The notes beneath the pieces are model-generated. The model was not told the origin of the DNA and ran no database searches. It was given only the letters and a program-made list of their open reading frames with translations. From positions 282,834 to 346,833 of the forward strand of contig NW_014577308.1 of NCBI RefSeq assembly GCF_000485595.1: 64,000 bases of DNA. Reading direction: 5' to 3'. The stretch comes from Priapulus caudatus (lineage: Eukaryota; Priapulida; Priapulimorpha; Priapulimorphida; Priapulidae). Below, piece after piece: positions 1-13,500 of the stretch. Position 1 is the first letter of the stretch. Each line of letters begins with the position of its first letter. A program made the translations under genes and the position numbers.

Positions 1-1414
1 AAAAGCCCCCCCCCCCCTGCTGTTTTTGATAAGCTCTAGGCCTACTGTCCGTTGCTTGAAATCGTCACCAGGTGGCGGTAGGTGACAGTTAACCTGGACA
101 TGGAGTTACTGAAACAGACAGCCGGTGAAAGAGCCCCTATGTAGTCTAAATTCTACTACAGCTATCCGAATGTATGGCATTGGTATGGCATACAAATGTG
201 ACCAGCTCCAGCAAAACCAGGATTAAGTAGGAAATTCTACAAATTGAGTTATGTGCATATCTGAATAGATCATTTAATTTAATCCTTTAAAATGATATAT
301 AATATTTGGCTATATCTAAAGAATTGACCGATCTACAGCAATTTGAAGATCGGAAACCGACTTATTCCGGAATATGCAGCTTTTGAGATAAAGCGTTCCG
401 GGTAAGAGGCCCAGTCGGGGATGAGCTGTCAGGGGCCCTTCAAATATTTTTTTTTTTTTAATTAAAAATGACCATAATAATCTAGAGATATCTGAACCTA
501 TATATCCAGATTAAATATGCACTTAGGAACTTATTTTTGTAAAAATTTTGTCCAGGTAGGCCATTTTCAGCATTGACATGTGTGCGTGCTCATTACTCAA
601 AACAATGACTTGCGACTTAGTCCGTGTTATGCTGGAGCGGGTCACAAATGTCCTACCACTCTGAGAAATTTATCAGTGCACACAGAAGATCAATTAGAGT
701 GAGATGGCACCTGCAGCTATTACTAGCAGATAGCACATGCAAACTACCAGTTTTTAAATAGAGTAACTCTTGGAATTTTTGGTATCGGCACGTATCCAAG
801 CCCACCTAGCCTCCCACCATTCCACCATTGGAGAAATACACACTATCACGGATCACATAGTTATCACGTCCTAGACTGGTCTGCAGCAAGCATTTTGTAC
901 AAGAAGTACCTCTGCTTGACAAACAGAGAAGAGAGATTGCCCAAAATTGGGAAAGCGCAGAAAACAAGAATAGAGGCTAGGATTCATATAAATTACCACT
1001 TGTGCATATCTACATACTTAAGCCCATGTCGGATCTCTCACTACCCTCCTCCGTTGGACCTATGTGCCATGATCGAATTTATTTCTGTGAAGCTGTCACC
1101 TGCTGCCATCTAGTGTGAAGTTGAAACTGTACCATTAGTAAAACTGTAAGATTGATAAATGATTATAATAATATATTATTGTTGCAAAAAAGATTTGTGT
1201 ATGAATAATGCAGATTTCATTGTAACAATTTGCGTACATCATGAGTTGTAACGTGAGATAAGTCCAAAATTACTAAAACGCCCAGTTTTGCATCGATACT
1301 ATTAGGTAGTGAATTTTTACTCTATCAGGATGTTGGTAATACTGCCATATCAACTTGTAATCATGACATTCACATGTGGGGCAGACCAGACATGCTGTTG
1401 TTATGTAAATGCAG

Positions 1415-2125
1415 TGAGAATAAGCTGAAGGAGGCCGGGGGCTGGCAGTGTCCGCTGTGCAGGCAGAACTTTGGGAGACTAGCAATGCAGACACACCTGG
1501 CTAGTGACAGGCACTACTACCCGTGCGACATGTGCCAGCATGTGAGCATCTCGAAGAAGCAACTGCACTGTCACAAGAGCTGTGAGCACCGCAAGACTTC
1601 ACAGATCTGCGAGGCAAGCCTTCTTTTTTCTTGCAAAGTGGACAGTATGTGGGCTTGTGTGTACATGTATGCAGATGTGCACGCATAGCTCAAGCATAGA
1701 TCTTCATCGACGTCTTCTTAAGCTCAACCCTAACGTTAACCTAATCGTAATTCCATTATTAAAAACCGTTGTTTAGACATATGTTAGTTTGTTTCTGTCT
1801 TATGTAACACAGCCTAAGAAAATCTATGCAAAATTATCCTGAGGGACAATTGGAGCCCAAATGGGAGTTTATACTTACAGAACTCAGTTTAAACTTTAAT
1901 ATGTTTGCATGTATCACGGCAGGGCTTTTAGTTGATTAACATGATGTATGAAGGATTTGTCAGTCTTGATTGTAATTATGTGGGCTACTTTTAATGACAG
2001 GTGTGTGGTAAGGTGATTCAGAGCATGACAGGACTTTGGAAACACAAGGTCACTGTCCACCAACTTATAAATCCTAGAGAGTGCAAGTACTGCAAGAAGG
2101 TTTTTCCATTCAAATCCAAGCTGCG
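1415..2125 (+). pseudogene. Orphan C2H2 zinc-finger exons in duplicate copy A
   Basis: Two exons (1415-1613 and 2001-2125) are identical to exons 6 and 7 of the downstream zinc-finger gene. They encode fingers with CPLC, CDMC, CEVC and CKYC cores, and are separated by a GC-AG intron (1614-2000). The second exon ends in phase 2 and interrupts a finger after its CKYC pair, so the histidine pair must come from another exon. The next coding exon to the right (4585/4587) does not continue that reading frame, and the real partner exon (17864) is absent here. The exons are therefore not part of a complete transcript in this copy, unless an unseen exon exists. They may be an artefact of assembly rather than a true pseudogene. 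Confidence 0.75.
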
Positions 2126-2965
2126 GTGAGTACAGCATTTAATAACTTTACAGGCATTCTCACCAGCATCATAATAACACATCCTTGTACAATGTATTTA
2201 TAATTACTACACCAAAGTTGTGGTACATACCATATGCAAATTCATGTCGTAGCTACTCTACCAGGAAATCAAATACTAAAAAACGACTAAGGAATACTAA
2301 GGAATAGCACAGCTATTATTTGTACCATGGATATGTCAGGAGTTAATAAAAACGAGTTTTGTGTTTTCATTCACTCTTGAAATTGAATGCGTGTGTAGAT
2401 AAAACGTATGTATAGACTATAGATACATATTCTACACATGTGTCCATGTTTATACAAACCCATTTTTACATCATCTCTGTATAATTGTGTCATATTAGTG
2501 TTTTCTGCACATTCGCATCAGTGCATATACATGGCAGCTATCTCATAAAGCGAACCTGCTCTAATGTGGTATGGTCATCTCAGTTTTCACACTAGACGTG
2601 ATGCGGCCATGATGCCAAAGCGAGCCGAGGTTTGACACTTTGTGTCCTCCAATCACAGCCTACGCCGCACCTCCCTTTGAAATATTTATAGGTGGGGACC
2701 CATCACAGTACCAAATCGCCGATCTCAGGAACTAGGGCATTCTGCTAGGCTAGAACAGTTTCCTACGATAGAGTTTGGCACAAAAACGAAAATAACACGC
2801 CGTTTAGCGCACTGCGCTACGTACTTCTGTTGCATTTTCGCATCTCCGTAATCAGAATAAGCCCTGCCTTCTTCGTTAATGGGCATGAATGGGGCGTCAC
2901 CGACGTGACCAGTTCCTATACCGACTGTGTTTACTTTTCGTAAATAATGAAATGCCCGGCCGATG

Positions 2966-3067
2966 CTAGACTGGTACCCGTTCGCCACCTTTACTCCGGC
3001 AAGTATCCTTCGCTACACTGACGCTGTTAGTGTAGCGTGTGGAACTGTCGACCGGGTACCAGTCTAG
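2966..3067. mobile_element. Small fold-back MITE, CTAGACTGGTACC family
   Basis: A 102-bp unit with 15-bp perfect inverted ends (CTAGACTGGTACCCG, 2966-2980 and 3053-3067) and an inner 9-bp stem (CGCTACACT / AGTGTAGCG). The second copy of the duplication has it at 16192-16293; diverged copies occur at 43107-43204 and 48602-48680, and a solo end near 11292. Confidence 0.75.
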
Positions 3068-3392
3068 ACCGATACCAAACTGCATGCAGTGCATCTTTGA
3101 ACACTCAGGATACTCGTAGATTGAGCCCATGAGCGAAAGCGCCATCTGTCATGGAGTTTGGGCCGATGCGATGCATTTTCGGCGTTTTCTGCGTGATTAT
3201 TATTTTGCGCAGGCACTCATTTTCGAAATCCTCCAACATTTTTACTTCTTCCTTTAAGTCCATGTTTCACTGTTATTTAGGAAGGAAGGTAAAACTGTGC
3301 ATTCGTATAATTTTACTCTTGCTTCTATAGTATGATTTCCATAATTTTGCTCTTCTGCTCATGATAATATTTCCCTCATCATGAACCTACAT

Positions 3393-4142
3393 TTTTAGCT
3401 CACCTTGACATCGTCAAGCTGAGCTATTGCCATGGGTCGTCGTCCGTCGTCCGTCCGTCCGACCGTCCGTCAACATTTGGCTTCGGTCAACGATAACTCA
3501 GGAACTGTTTGACCCACATGTTTGAAATTGGGTGTAGTTGTTACTGCTATGCTCCCATATTAAACGTCCTATTTTGGAGCACGCCAGTCGGCGTACTTTC
3601 GAGCCACGGTGTTTTTTTGGCAAAAATGGGAATTGCCATTAGTCAGTTCAGGTTCAACGGATTTCGCTCATTTTTGGTATGTGAATGAATAAGGGCTAGG
3701 GGTTTTGATATTTAAACAAAATTTATGCAAATTAGGTAGGGTTTGGCAATTATATAGCATATTATATAGACACAAACAGTCTGTGGTGTCACACTCCTCT
3801 GGTTCGTTTTAAAAGATTTCATTGAAAATATCTTTAATGCAAAATTGGTATTTCCTCTCCACCCTGCCGATAAAACGTCTATATTAAAGTAAAATTTTAC
3901 AAAACATGTCGGAACGCAGCATAACTTATTTATTTCAAACGCCATCGCTACAAAGCAGGTATAGCGCCATCTACGGTCACAAATTGTGATTCATTTTGGT
4001 TTATAAATTATTATTGCGATATACAGATGGCAATCGTTTCTATAATGTACGTCGATGGTTGCTCAATTAAAACTGACTTCTCCTTACTCACTCATTTGTG
4101 TCCTTTTTTGTGGTGAGCTACAGTGTCATTGACACTTTCATT
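3393..4142. repeat. Dispersed repeat, TAGCTCACC family, copy 1
   Basis: About 750 bp. It starts TTTTAGCTCACCTTGACATC, has a short hairpin, then a GTCC/CCGT tandem stretch (about 3437-3470). It ends GTGAGCTACAGTGTCATTGA plus a few bases. The two ends are imperfect inverted repeats (TAGCTCAC). Other copies are at 16619-17368 and 19869-20914. No coding capacity seen; non-autonomous and MITE-like. Its right end coincides with the end of the segmental duplication. Confidence 0.8.
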
Positions 4143-4586
4143 ATTCTGTTTGTTCATGCTAAATAATTGTATTGAAATGCATGTCATTCAGTTTCTCGGT
4201 CCCAGCATAACTTATATTGACATCATCAGATTCAATTAAATTGATGCATGCATTTTGTGTGTTGCAACAACAAACATCTCAGCTTAATTTAATTCAGTCA
4301 AGTTGTATTACAGGCAGGCATCTGATTTTGAACAAGCCTGAGCTTATTGGATAACCTCCTGAAGGCATTTTTACTGCTGTTAATAATTGTCAGAAACAAA
4401 TGATCTCCTGTCCTTTAGTCACAGTTATTTTATGGAGCTTTGATAGTATAAGCCCTAGTAGCAGTAGCAGTGGGGGCAGCAGCCATAAATGTAGTTGTTG
4501 TATTAGTAGTGGTAATAGGGTATAAAGCCAGATGCTCCTCCATAAAATTCAAACTAAAAATTGGTGTATTTTTATACAATTTAGTG
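4143..4586. other. Upstream flank of the zinc-finger gene
   Basis: AT-rich sequence unique within the window, with a short GTAGCAGTAGCAGT run near 4456. A promoter or 5' UTR would be expected here, but I see no convincing TATA box or initiator. An AG at 4583-4584 could be a splice acceptor for a 5' UTR intron. Confidence 0.4.
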
Positions 4587-7500
4587 ATGGATTTCCTACA
4601 ATGTGGAAGATGCTTACAAGTATATCATCATATTTCATCATTTGTGAGACACAAAAGAAATTGCAAGGTATGTCAATCAAACACTTTTTTAGACTATATG
4701 TAAGATTATTAAAAGCAATTCAAAATTGTCAATATCATATAAGCATACAGACCATACAGTTTTTCATGTGATTACTGCCACCCAAATGTACAAAATGTAA
4801 TTTAGATTTTTGAACTGGCAGAAATTTATGGCCTGAAATTTTTTGTATTTCTATGCAGGTGTAACAGCTGCTGACCCCACCTCCTAAGTGTACAGTTTGT
4901 GTGCATGTAAATTTAGCCAGTTACATTTATATACTTATATACATATATTTATACATTTATATACATTTACATTTATATTATTACCATATTATTGCCATAT
5001 TATATTATATACAATTATTGCCAAATACATTTATATACTTATATACATATATTTATACATTTATATACATTTACATTTATATTATTACCATATTATTGCC
5101 ATATTATATTATATACAATTATTGCCAAATACATTTATATACTTATATAATGTCTTTATATAATGTCTTATTATTTTTCTCAGCCGCCACACAGGGATTT
5201 GTCCAAAACATCACCTCACTGACGAAAATCACTGTTCTTCCATTAAGAGTCTCGTGCAATGTGTTCGGAATAGCTTAGAATGCACCAAATTTCATAATTT
5301 TTTCAACAATTTTCCGGGGTGGCATATTGGCAGAATCCCCCCCCCCCGGATTCCCGGACTTCAAAATGTGGAAACACCAAAAAAACATTTACCACCTCAG
5401 ACCTTTTTGGCCAGGTGAAACACTGAACCAAATCAATTTTTCCCACGAGACATGCATTATAATGATGTCACATGTATAGCCCCTGTTCCCTCATAGAATA
5501 CATTACACACATAAATTCAATGGAGGAGTTGAATAGAAAATAGGCAGTGGCTAGGCATCCGGTCATCCATTACAAAGCTGATAGGCTTAATAAGCTGATA
5601 GTCACGATTAGGCCACGCCGCCTTTCAAATCGTTGATTTTACTGGATTTACTATTGCTTTAAAAGTTACAAAAACACATTTTTTAAATAAAATATCGAAA
5701 GGTAAGTAATATTATGGTAAAAACTTGTTTAGGGTTTTTTACTGAAAAAATATAGTTGGGTTCACACATAAGAAATATATGACCGGACGCGTAGCCTGGT
5801 AGCTGCGCTTCCGGTAACCGGACACGTAGCCACGGCCTAGAAAATATATTATACATCCAAAAAGATAAGCTAAATTAAAGTTTCATTAAAGGTATATAAT
5901 AAAATATTTTTGAATTGATTGGGGGGGGGGACTCGGGGGAGAGGTGGTGGGTGATTGGCAGGAAGCTGGAAAGTCGGTGAGACCGGTAAGGGGGATCCTC
6001 TAGCCACTCTTCTCCCCACGCCATACAAATAGTCCGTGTTAGGTGACAACGTTATAAGGCATCAGCCGGGTCGTAAAAAAAGTAATTTCAATCATGGATC
6101 TATCTAAAGAATAGCAATGTTATAACAAAACGATATTTGCTGGGGTGGCAATGTCAAGTGAGGACTGCACATGTTGACAAATGTAAATGGGTTGGATATC
6201 ATTTAATAATAGAAACTTATTTATTTTCAGTAGAGTGTACTTGTAAAATTGCTTCATGATTAAGTATATTACCAGTGGTAATTATTGGAGACCGTTTGTG
6301 CTTGCAGAACCCTTCCCAGGACCTGGAAGTGTATCATGATCACCTTCAACCAGCTGATGGGCTCAATGACATCAGTAAACGGTTACAGAAAGGAGATGAA
6401 TTACCAGGTCATACAGCCTTGACAGCGATGTCATCGCCAGCTAAGCGAGGGTGCATGCTAGGCTTGAAGCGTGGTCGCGTGTACGAAGTCAGCAACGAGG
6501 AAACAAGCTCAATCGCGTCCAACAGCATCACAGAATCACGAGAACAAACGACTGTGGGGCGAATCGCGCCCTTACCGATGCTGCCTCTAACGATCACACA
6601 GGAGCATTGCTACGCCATGAATAATTCGAAATGGTGGCTGCTTCAAATCGAAACTGAGAATCCTCTTAGCCACATTTTCATGTCCAGGACACGTTTCATG
6701 GAATTCCGCTATCATCGATTTTCGTTGACGGAGCAGGAATTCAACTGCGTGCTGCAATGTGCTACAAAATTCACATGCATCAATGCTCTTCACACTCACT
6801 ATAACAAATGCCATAATTTGAATGTGGCTGTGCTCGTAAAAGAGGTAGTTATCTCCCTGGGAAGAATAATGACGGGGCATAAAAGAAGCTCTGACTTGTC
6901 CGATTCGCTAGAGCAGCCCCTGAAATCTGAAATCTCTACAGATGCTGTGGCGGAGGAATGTGATAAGCAGACACAATGCGAGGCTGTTTGTTGTCTATTC
7001 CCGAACTGTCGGCAGATCTTTCCCTCGACGCTATTCCTTCAAATGCACTTGCTGAACATCCATCAACAACGAACAGAGTTTGTGTGTGAACTTCAGAGCA
7101 GCGATCCAAGTGTTTGCAGTGTTTGTGGTGTTACCGAGCCGCGAGGACCAGTTGAGCTCGAACAACACTATGAAGTCGTACATTTCAGGTCGGCGGCAAT
7201 TGACAGCTTTGCTTGTGAGCACTGCCGCCAGACCGACACCTCGGCGATGAGCATAGGAAAACACGTCGTGGATACGCATCAGGGAAAGTGCCCGGTCTGC
7301 TGCGTGCGCCTGGCTTCACTTAATTCTGACTCTCCTGAGTTTGCTCACCATGCTCTGTCGCACTTTGTTAGGACAGGTGGCTGCAGCAAGCAGCTGAAGT
7401 GTTCTCTGTGCAGTGCCGCGCTCCCTGAGGAATTGGTGCCGTTCCATTTCACAGACTCGCGTTGGCGCTGCGTCGGTCTGATGGACGAGAAGCTAAGCAC

Positions 7501-10500
7501 GATTGCTGGTGGCCGCTATCCATCGACCACCACGTGGACTGGGCTGTCGGAGCTGGTGTCTGATGACACTGAAGGGCTGCCAGATCGTTCAGAGATCTCC
7601 CGCGTTCCGAAATGGTTAGGAATTCTGAAACAGCTGCTTATAAGGGCGGAGTGTTCTCAAGAGCCAAACGCACAAACGTCATCAGCAAGAAATCTCGTTC
7701 TTGCTGCAAACATGAAGCAGGGCGCCGAGTTTGTTAAACATGTAACAGAGACATTCGCTGATGTAGCCAAGACATTTGGTCGTACTGTGAACGATGCCTG
7801 CTGCATTGAAAACAAGGCACTAGAAATTCCCCCTGTGCGTTCATATTTAATAAATAAGCTAACCCGTGAGAGTATCAGTGCTGATTGTAATGCTCTGACA
7901 TTCCTTGGCAGTGATGAGCCACAGTTAAGTGAATTGCAGGATTTCCCTACGCTGAGTGATAACACAGGTGCTGCCTTAAGGCAATGTGGGACAGATGCAG
8001 GATTAGACATACATGAAACCAGTTCTGTGGCAGCAACTGTTGCGCCTGCCGTGACTTCTACATACGAAGACAGCGTCGAAACCTCTGGAATGAGATCGAA
8101 TGGACCGATGATGCTTTGTACAGTGGCATCTGATCACGTTGACACTTCCATGGCGTCTCTATTGGCACCTGTCAAACCTGTCGTGGTATCTGCGGTGTCA
8201 TCTGGTCACATGGGAACGTCAATCAGGTCTACTACAGTAACGTCTGTTTTCCTCAGTAATGCAAATGTAACCTCCTCGTCTTCCAGATCTCTTATAACGG
8301 GTGTGAAAGTTGTGCCCCGTAATCTAAGAACTGTACGAGGATCAGAAGACTTGACTTGCTTCATCTGCTGGAAACAGTACGATAACAGTGCTCATATCGT
8401 CTGGCATTACAACATGATGCACAAGTCGTGGGTAGAGAGGAGCAGTAATTGTGCAAGGTTACCCAGTGTTGATCACAACCATTATACTTCAAACACTCAT
8501 GAAGAACCAGAGTCTCAATCAAATGAAGGTATCTGTATGTGTATGTATACATGTATCTGTATTCATCTATCTGTGTATCTATCGTCTGTCTGTCTGTCCG
8601 TCCATCCATCCATCCATCTATCTATATTCTCAGCCTAGAACCAGGGGCCCGTTGTCAGAAACATCGTAAAGTTAATGCTAAAGTTAATGCTACGATAACA
8701 CTTACGACTAATGCTAATGTTGCGAGACTAGCGTTGACAGAAACACATCGCAGCTATTAGAAAATCACATCGAACAATATAGTAAAATAAGAAGTATAAT
8801 GCAGCAATTTAACCATAAAAAGTGAACAGAATCACTTGTATTTTGTGAAAAAGTGGTTTTTTATTTATTTTTTTATTATTTACGGTGACGTAATCACTTT
8901 AATAATGCTGCCTCAGAGTACAGGAAATTGCATCAAAGAGATTTTATTTTCAACAATATTTCCGGGGGAGGTCCCCCCCGACCCCCCTAAACAGGAGGGG
9001 GATACCCCTCTGAAAGAGGAAAAAATCTCCTGATATTTTATGATAAAGATGTCCAAAATTGATTGTTTTTAAATTCAACTTTTTAACAATTCCATACAGT
9101 AGGAGGGGGATACCCCCTCAAAACCCTCCCCGTGGGCACTTCGTGCCCTTGAGCTCGCATGATTCCCCCCCTAGAATTCACTTCTGGATCCGCCACTGGT
9201 TGTGTGTGTGTGTGTGTGGGTGGGTGGGGGGAGGGGGTGTTGCGTGTTATTAAACCTCTGGAATCCAAACAAAAAATAACCCTAGAATTCACAAATATTG
9301 CACTTAATTACAGTTTCAATTTTTTTTCAATTCCTTCAAAAACGGCCATGTTGAAGGTTCTAAATTGCTAAAATCCAAGAGGGCTCCGCCCCCTGGACCA
9401 CAGGCAAGGGCTCTGCCCCTGCACCCCGCCAGGGGCCCTAGGGCGGGCCCCGGGGCCCCACCCGTTAAGGGCTTCGTGCCAAGACGCTCGCGGTGTGCGC
9501 TACTCGCACACTCTTCGCACTCACACTGTGATGGAAGTAAAGTAACCCTCCCCCACACACACACACAGAACTGAGGACCTGTCTACGCCACTGGGTGAAT
9601 ATGTATGTATGTATGCCTTTCTATGGGTTTAAAAATATTTTCATGTATGAAATTATTCAGCATGTTCCGTATTAATAATTATAATTATACAGCTCAGTTA
9701 GTAATATACACTGACAGGACACTTCGTATACCCTGCTTGTTAAGCGTTTCGATGGTGCTGCCCCTGGCGAATGAAGCGGTCAACTACTCAAAATAGCATC
9801 AGCTGGCGGTTATTGCAGTGCAGGAAATTGTTCCAATTCAAGGAAGAAAAACCCAGATATAGCGTTTTTAAAGTTTCCCACAGAGCATGATAGGTACTAG
9901 ATTTATCACGTGTTGCATGTTATATACGTTTGCAAATAATAAATTCGTTAGGACGGCAGTGACAGATGCAGTGACTCACTGACTACTGTGCACACGAACA
10001 GAGACTGTACTTATTGATTGTTTAATCATATCAAGAGTAGATAATAACACAGTGTTATTATCTACTCTTGATCATATGTAATCATAATATCAATGTAAAC
10101 TAATACAAGATACAATCTTGTGAAGCTAACAGTTAAAAGTTAGGGAAAATACTACTTGGTTGGATGACCTGTGTAATTCTGCTGCCCTTTGTTCTGTGAA
10201 AAATACCAGTTAAAACGATATGCAATTTGTAAATAATTAATACACCACATCATTAGATAACACATGTAGATGATCATGTACATAGACTTCGGAAGTGGAT
10301 CTGCAACATAAGAAGAGCCGACAGTGACGGGTTAAAAGACAGCCAATGAAGCTCAAGCACTTGTGATTAAGCTTCTTCGCAATAAATGTGATTAATGGTA
10401 TTTGAGTAAAAAATATGGAAATTATATTGTCTATATTATTTTTATTGTTTGTAGAAAAAAAAAAAAAACTTACCAAATCCGGTTGCAGACTAAAGAATAA

Positions 10501-13500
10501 ATTAAACTACGACTGTAGCACAGTATACCGTGTGCACATTACGCATTGTGATCATCATCATGTATTGTGTGTATTGTGCATTCGTCTGTGATACGGTGTG
10601 GATGATCGTTTTGCATGTAAAAATAAATGTATAGCCGTTTAATAGAGCAAAATCTACTTGAAGACTAACATTTGACCTTCTAGATTCAGGAATGTATAAT
10701 TAAACTCTAGTCCAAATATTAGAATTAACGATAGAGACGTTTTAATGTTCCAACCATAGATATCATATAACAATATAGTTCCATAGGATCATAGTTCCAA
10801 CGTTACACATCCACGGTCTGTCACCACAGCCAGATTTTTAGTGTACCGCTTCATTCGCTGGGCGGCGCCACCATTCAATTGCATTCATAGAGTTGTATAA
10901 ATATCAGGAGTACATAATAGGCGTATTTTTTATGCTGTAACGTACGTGGCGACCAACACGCATTACCGAAACCACGTTTCAAGCCATGTGCTTCCTTATA
11001 TCAGAAGCCTGATTATGGCAAAATATCCTCATAATCCCAGGGCACACAGCCCAGGCACACAGGGCCTATTATGTACTCCTGATAAATATGCAACTCTATG
11101 TATATTTGGGGTCTAATATATAACTCTATATCTATGGGGTCTAATATATAACTCTATGATTGCATTACACTATTTTGGCGTTTCGTCTCGTCAATGGTTT
11201 CGTCCAGTCTGCGTATCCGCAAAGATCATATACAATGTATGCAAATGTATGCAATGTATGATCTTCGGTATCCGTTGTCTGTGGTAATATCATAGACTGG
11301 TACCCGGTCCCACAATCGCAGCTATTAGAAAACTTACGATAACAGGAACTTCATCACAAGGCTGCTGATTGGATGAGAATCAATCACAAAATTCAAATTC
11401 ATACACATTTATTGTACATCACAGTAATTTATGCATATTATGATGGCTAACCACATATAAATAATATTTGATGAAAAACGACGTGGTCATGAATCAATGC
11501 ACAACAAGACAAATTCTCACACTGTAACGTGAGACACGAGAGTCGTGGCAAGCGTGGAAAACCTTTAGAACAAGAGAACAAATGCCATACGCCATTTGTA
11601 AATGTATTGTTTTGTTTTATTAGCGGTAAATAATTAATGATTTTGACGTGTTTTTCAAGAAAAACACACATTTTATTCATTATTATAAAATATAATATCA
11701 CTATAATTGTAATTCGTAGTGTAAATGTGTTATTTTCAACTTTATATTAATTACGAGAGGGTCTGAGCTCTCGTAATGTTATGAGGATATTTGCGACGAT
11801 TTTTCGTTCTCGTAACCTTACGATGTTTCTGTCAACGGTTTACGAGTGGAAGTTAATGGTAAGACTAATGTTGCGACTAATTTTGTTTCTGACAACGGCC
11901 CCCAGGAACATTCCTTGGTTTAAACAAAAGCAGCGCATGTTACATGAGGTGTATTTCTAGCAAGAGTAGCAAGTGAGCAATTGCAAAAATTGCAAAAATT
12001 GCAAATTGTGCATCTAATGTATGTGTGGATTGTATTACATTTACAGACACAGGGAGTGTAGCAGTTCCTTTGGAGATTGCAGATAATCAAGAGTTGTCCA
12101 TCTTGTACAGAAGGCGGTGGTTCTGTTTTGACTGTAACAAGCTTATAGTTGGTATAAACTTGTTTTTATGTTACATATGCCAATTTGTATACAAAGTGCT
12201 ACCCAATAAGGATATTCAAAATGTTTTTATTTTGTATTATACAATAGATTCATGTTTATTTTCGCTACTAGAATGCGAATGTGGTTCGTTTATATTATTA
12301 TATGCTTCTAAAGATATTTTCTTCATCTCAAGAAGCAAAGAATCCATAGCGTTTATATTTAAAATATAGAATCAATGCATTTACGTTTCATAATCAAACT
12401 TATAGTTGTACAATTCATAATTTTGCATCATCCAGTTACAGAGTGGTTTAAAACCATCTACACTGGAAGGAGAAAAATTTCATTTTGCAATTGCAAGAAT
12501 TCTGTCATAAAAGTTTACAAAAAAGTAAAAGCCTGTGAAAATCTAATCCTAACACATTTCTTTTTACTTTATAACTAGGCTTTGGTTCATATGAAAAACA
12601 CATGCAGGCAGTTCATGACCGAGAACTTCATTTTAAGTGTCTTCTAACGGCTTGCTCAAAGTGCTTCTCCATTGTTGATGAATACAGGTATTGTTGAAAC
12701 CGTTGGAATAAAAATGTTTAGTTAATAAAATGATAGTTTCAAAAAATTAGATAATATGTTGAAGTTAAAATAAATAAAAAAGTTTAATAATAATAATAAT
12801 AATGAAAATGACGAATGACGATGATGTTAATTTTAAAATAAACATTAAAATAAAATGTTTAATTTAGTCTTTTTTATAAAAAAAGTCACATGGGACATTT
12901 ACTACCCCATGAAGGAGTTTTTGTGTGTTATTTTTTGTATATGATTTGACATCTGATGTAACCCAATTGTCTATTTTGCATTTTAGGTACCATTCAGAAC
13001 AAATGAGCCACATACCAAACAGTTTATCATGCTGCCACATTTGTGATGTCGTTGTGTTTACGAAAAAGGAGCTTGAGCGTCATCAGTCTACTATCGAACA
13101 TAGGTAAGCATAAGTTTTTTATTGGTTGAACTGCAGATGCCACTGGCACATATTTCATGTTTAAATACTATTTCGTTTTTTCTCTCTCGGTAAATCCTGA
13201 AATTTTACGGCTACAACAGTTTCGATAAAAGCCCCCCCCCCCCTGCTGTTTTTGATAAGCTCTAGGCCTACTGTCCGTTGCTTGAAATCGTCACCAGGTG
13301 GCGGTAGGTGACAGTTAACCTGGACATGGAGTTACTGAAACAGACAGCCGGTGAAAGAGCCCCTATGTAGTCTAAATTCTACTACAGCTATCCGAATGTA
13401 TGGCATTGGTATGGCATACAAATGTGACCAGCTCCAGCAAAACCAGGATTAAGTAGGAAATTCTACAAATTGAGTTATGTGCATATCTGAATAGATCATT

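Larger units (their letters stand above)
1..4142. repeat. Segmental duplicate, copy A (of 13227-17368)
   Basis: The segment matches 13227-17368 at a constant offset of 13226 with no indel that I could find, including homopolymers of identical length (12 C at the start, 13 T near 450). The one difference I saw is C at 4082 against T at 17308. Homology begins at the first base of the window, so its left limit is unknown. It ends at 4142, exactly at the right end of a dispersed repeat (3393-4142), after which the two copies are unrelated. Copy B sits inside the zinc-finger gene and supplies its exons 6 and 7; copy A has the same two exons but not the exon that follows them. Either a very recent duplication or an assembly duplication; I favour the latter. 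Confidence 0.95.
8642..11905. mobile_element. DNA-transposon-like element in intron 2, terminal inverted repeats
   Basis: The left end (CAGGGGCCCGTTGTCAGAAA, 8642) and the reverse complement of the right end (CTGGGGGCCGTTGTCAGAAA, ending 11905) match closely over the first 20 bases. Both sides are followed inward by related motifs (TTAATGCTA/TTAGTC). GAAC flanks both ends, consistent with a 4-bp target duplication. The interior of about 3.3 kb has no transposase and is a patchwork of other insertions (near 8930-9200, 9200-9590, 10032-10070, 10886-11158), so it is non-autonomous. Confidence 0.65.

Noticed and set aside
1415-2125. Real in-gene tandem exon duplication of the zinc-finger gene
   Set aside because: Splice phases do not link copy A to the next exon, and its partner exon is missing.
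4888-5278. Tyr/Ile-rich frames in intron 1
   Set aside because: Made by the 104-bp AT tandem repeat.
8529-8638. Extension of exon 2 to the stop at 8638
   Set aside because: The extra codons are TGTATG/CATC microsatellite; the GTATCT donor at 8529 matches the phase of exon 3.
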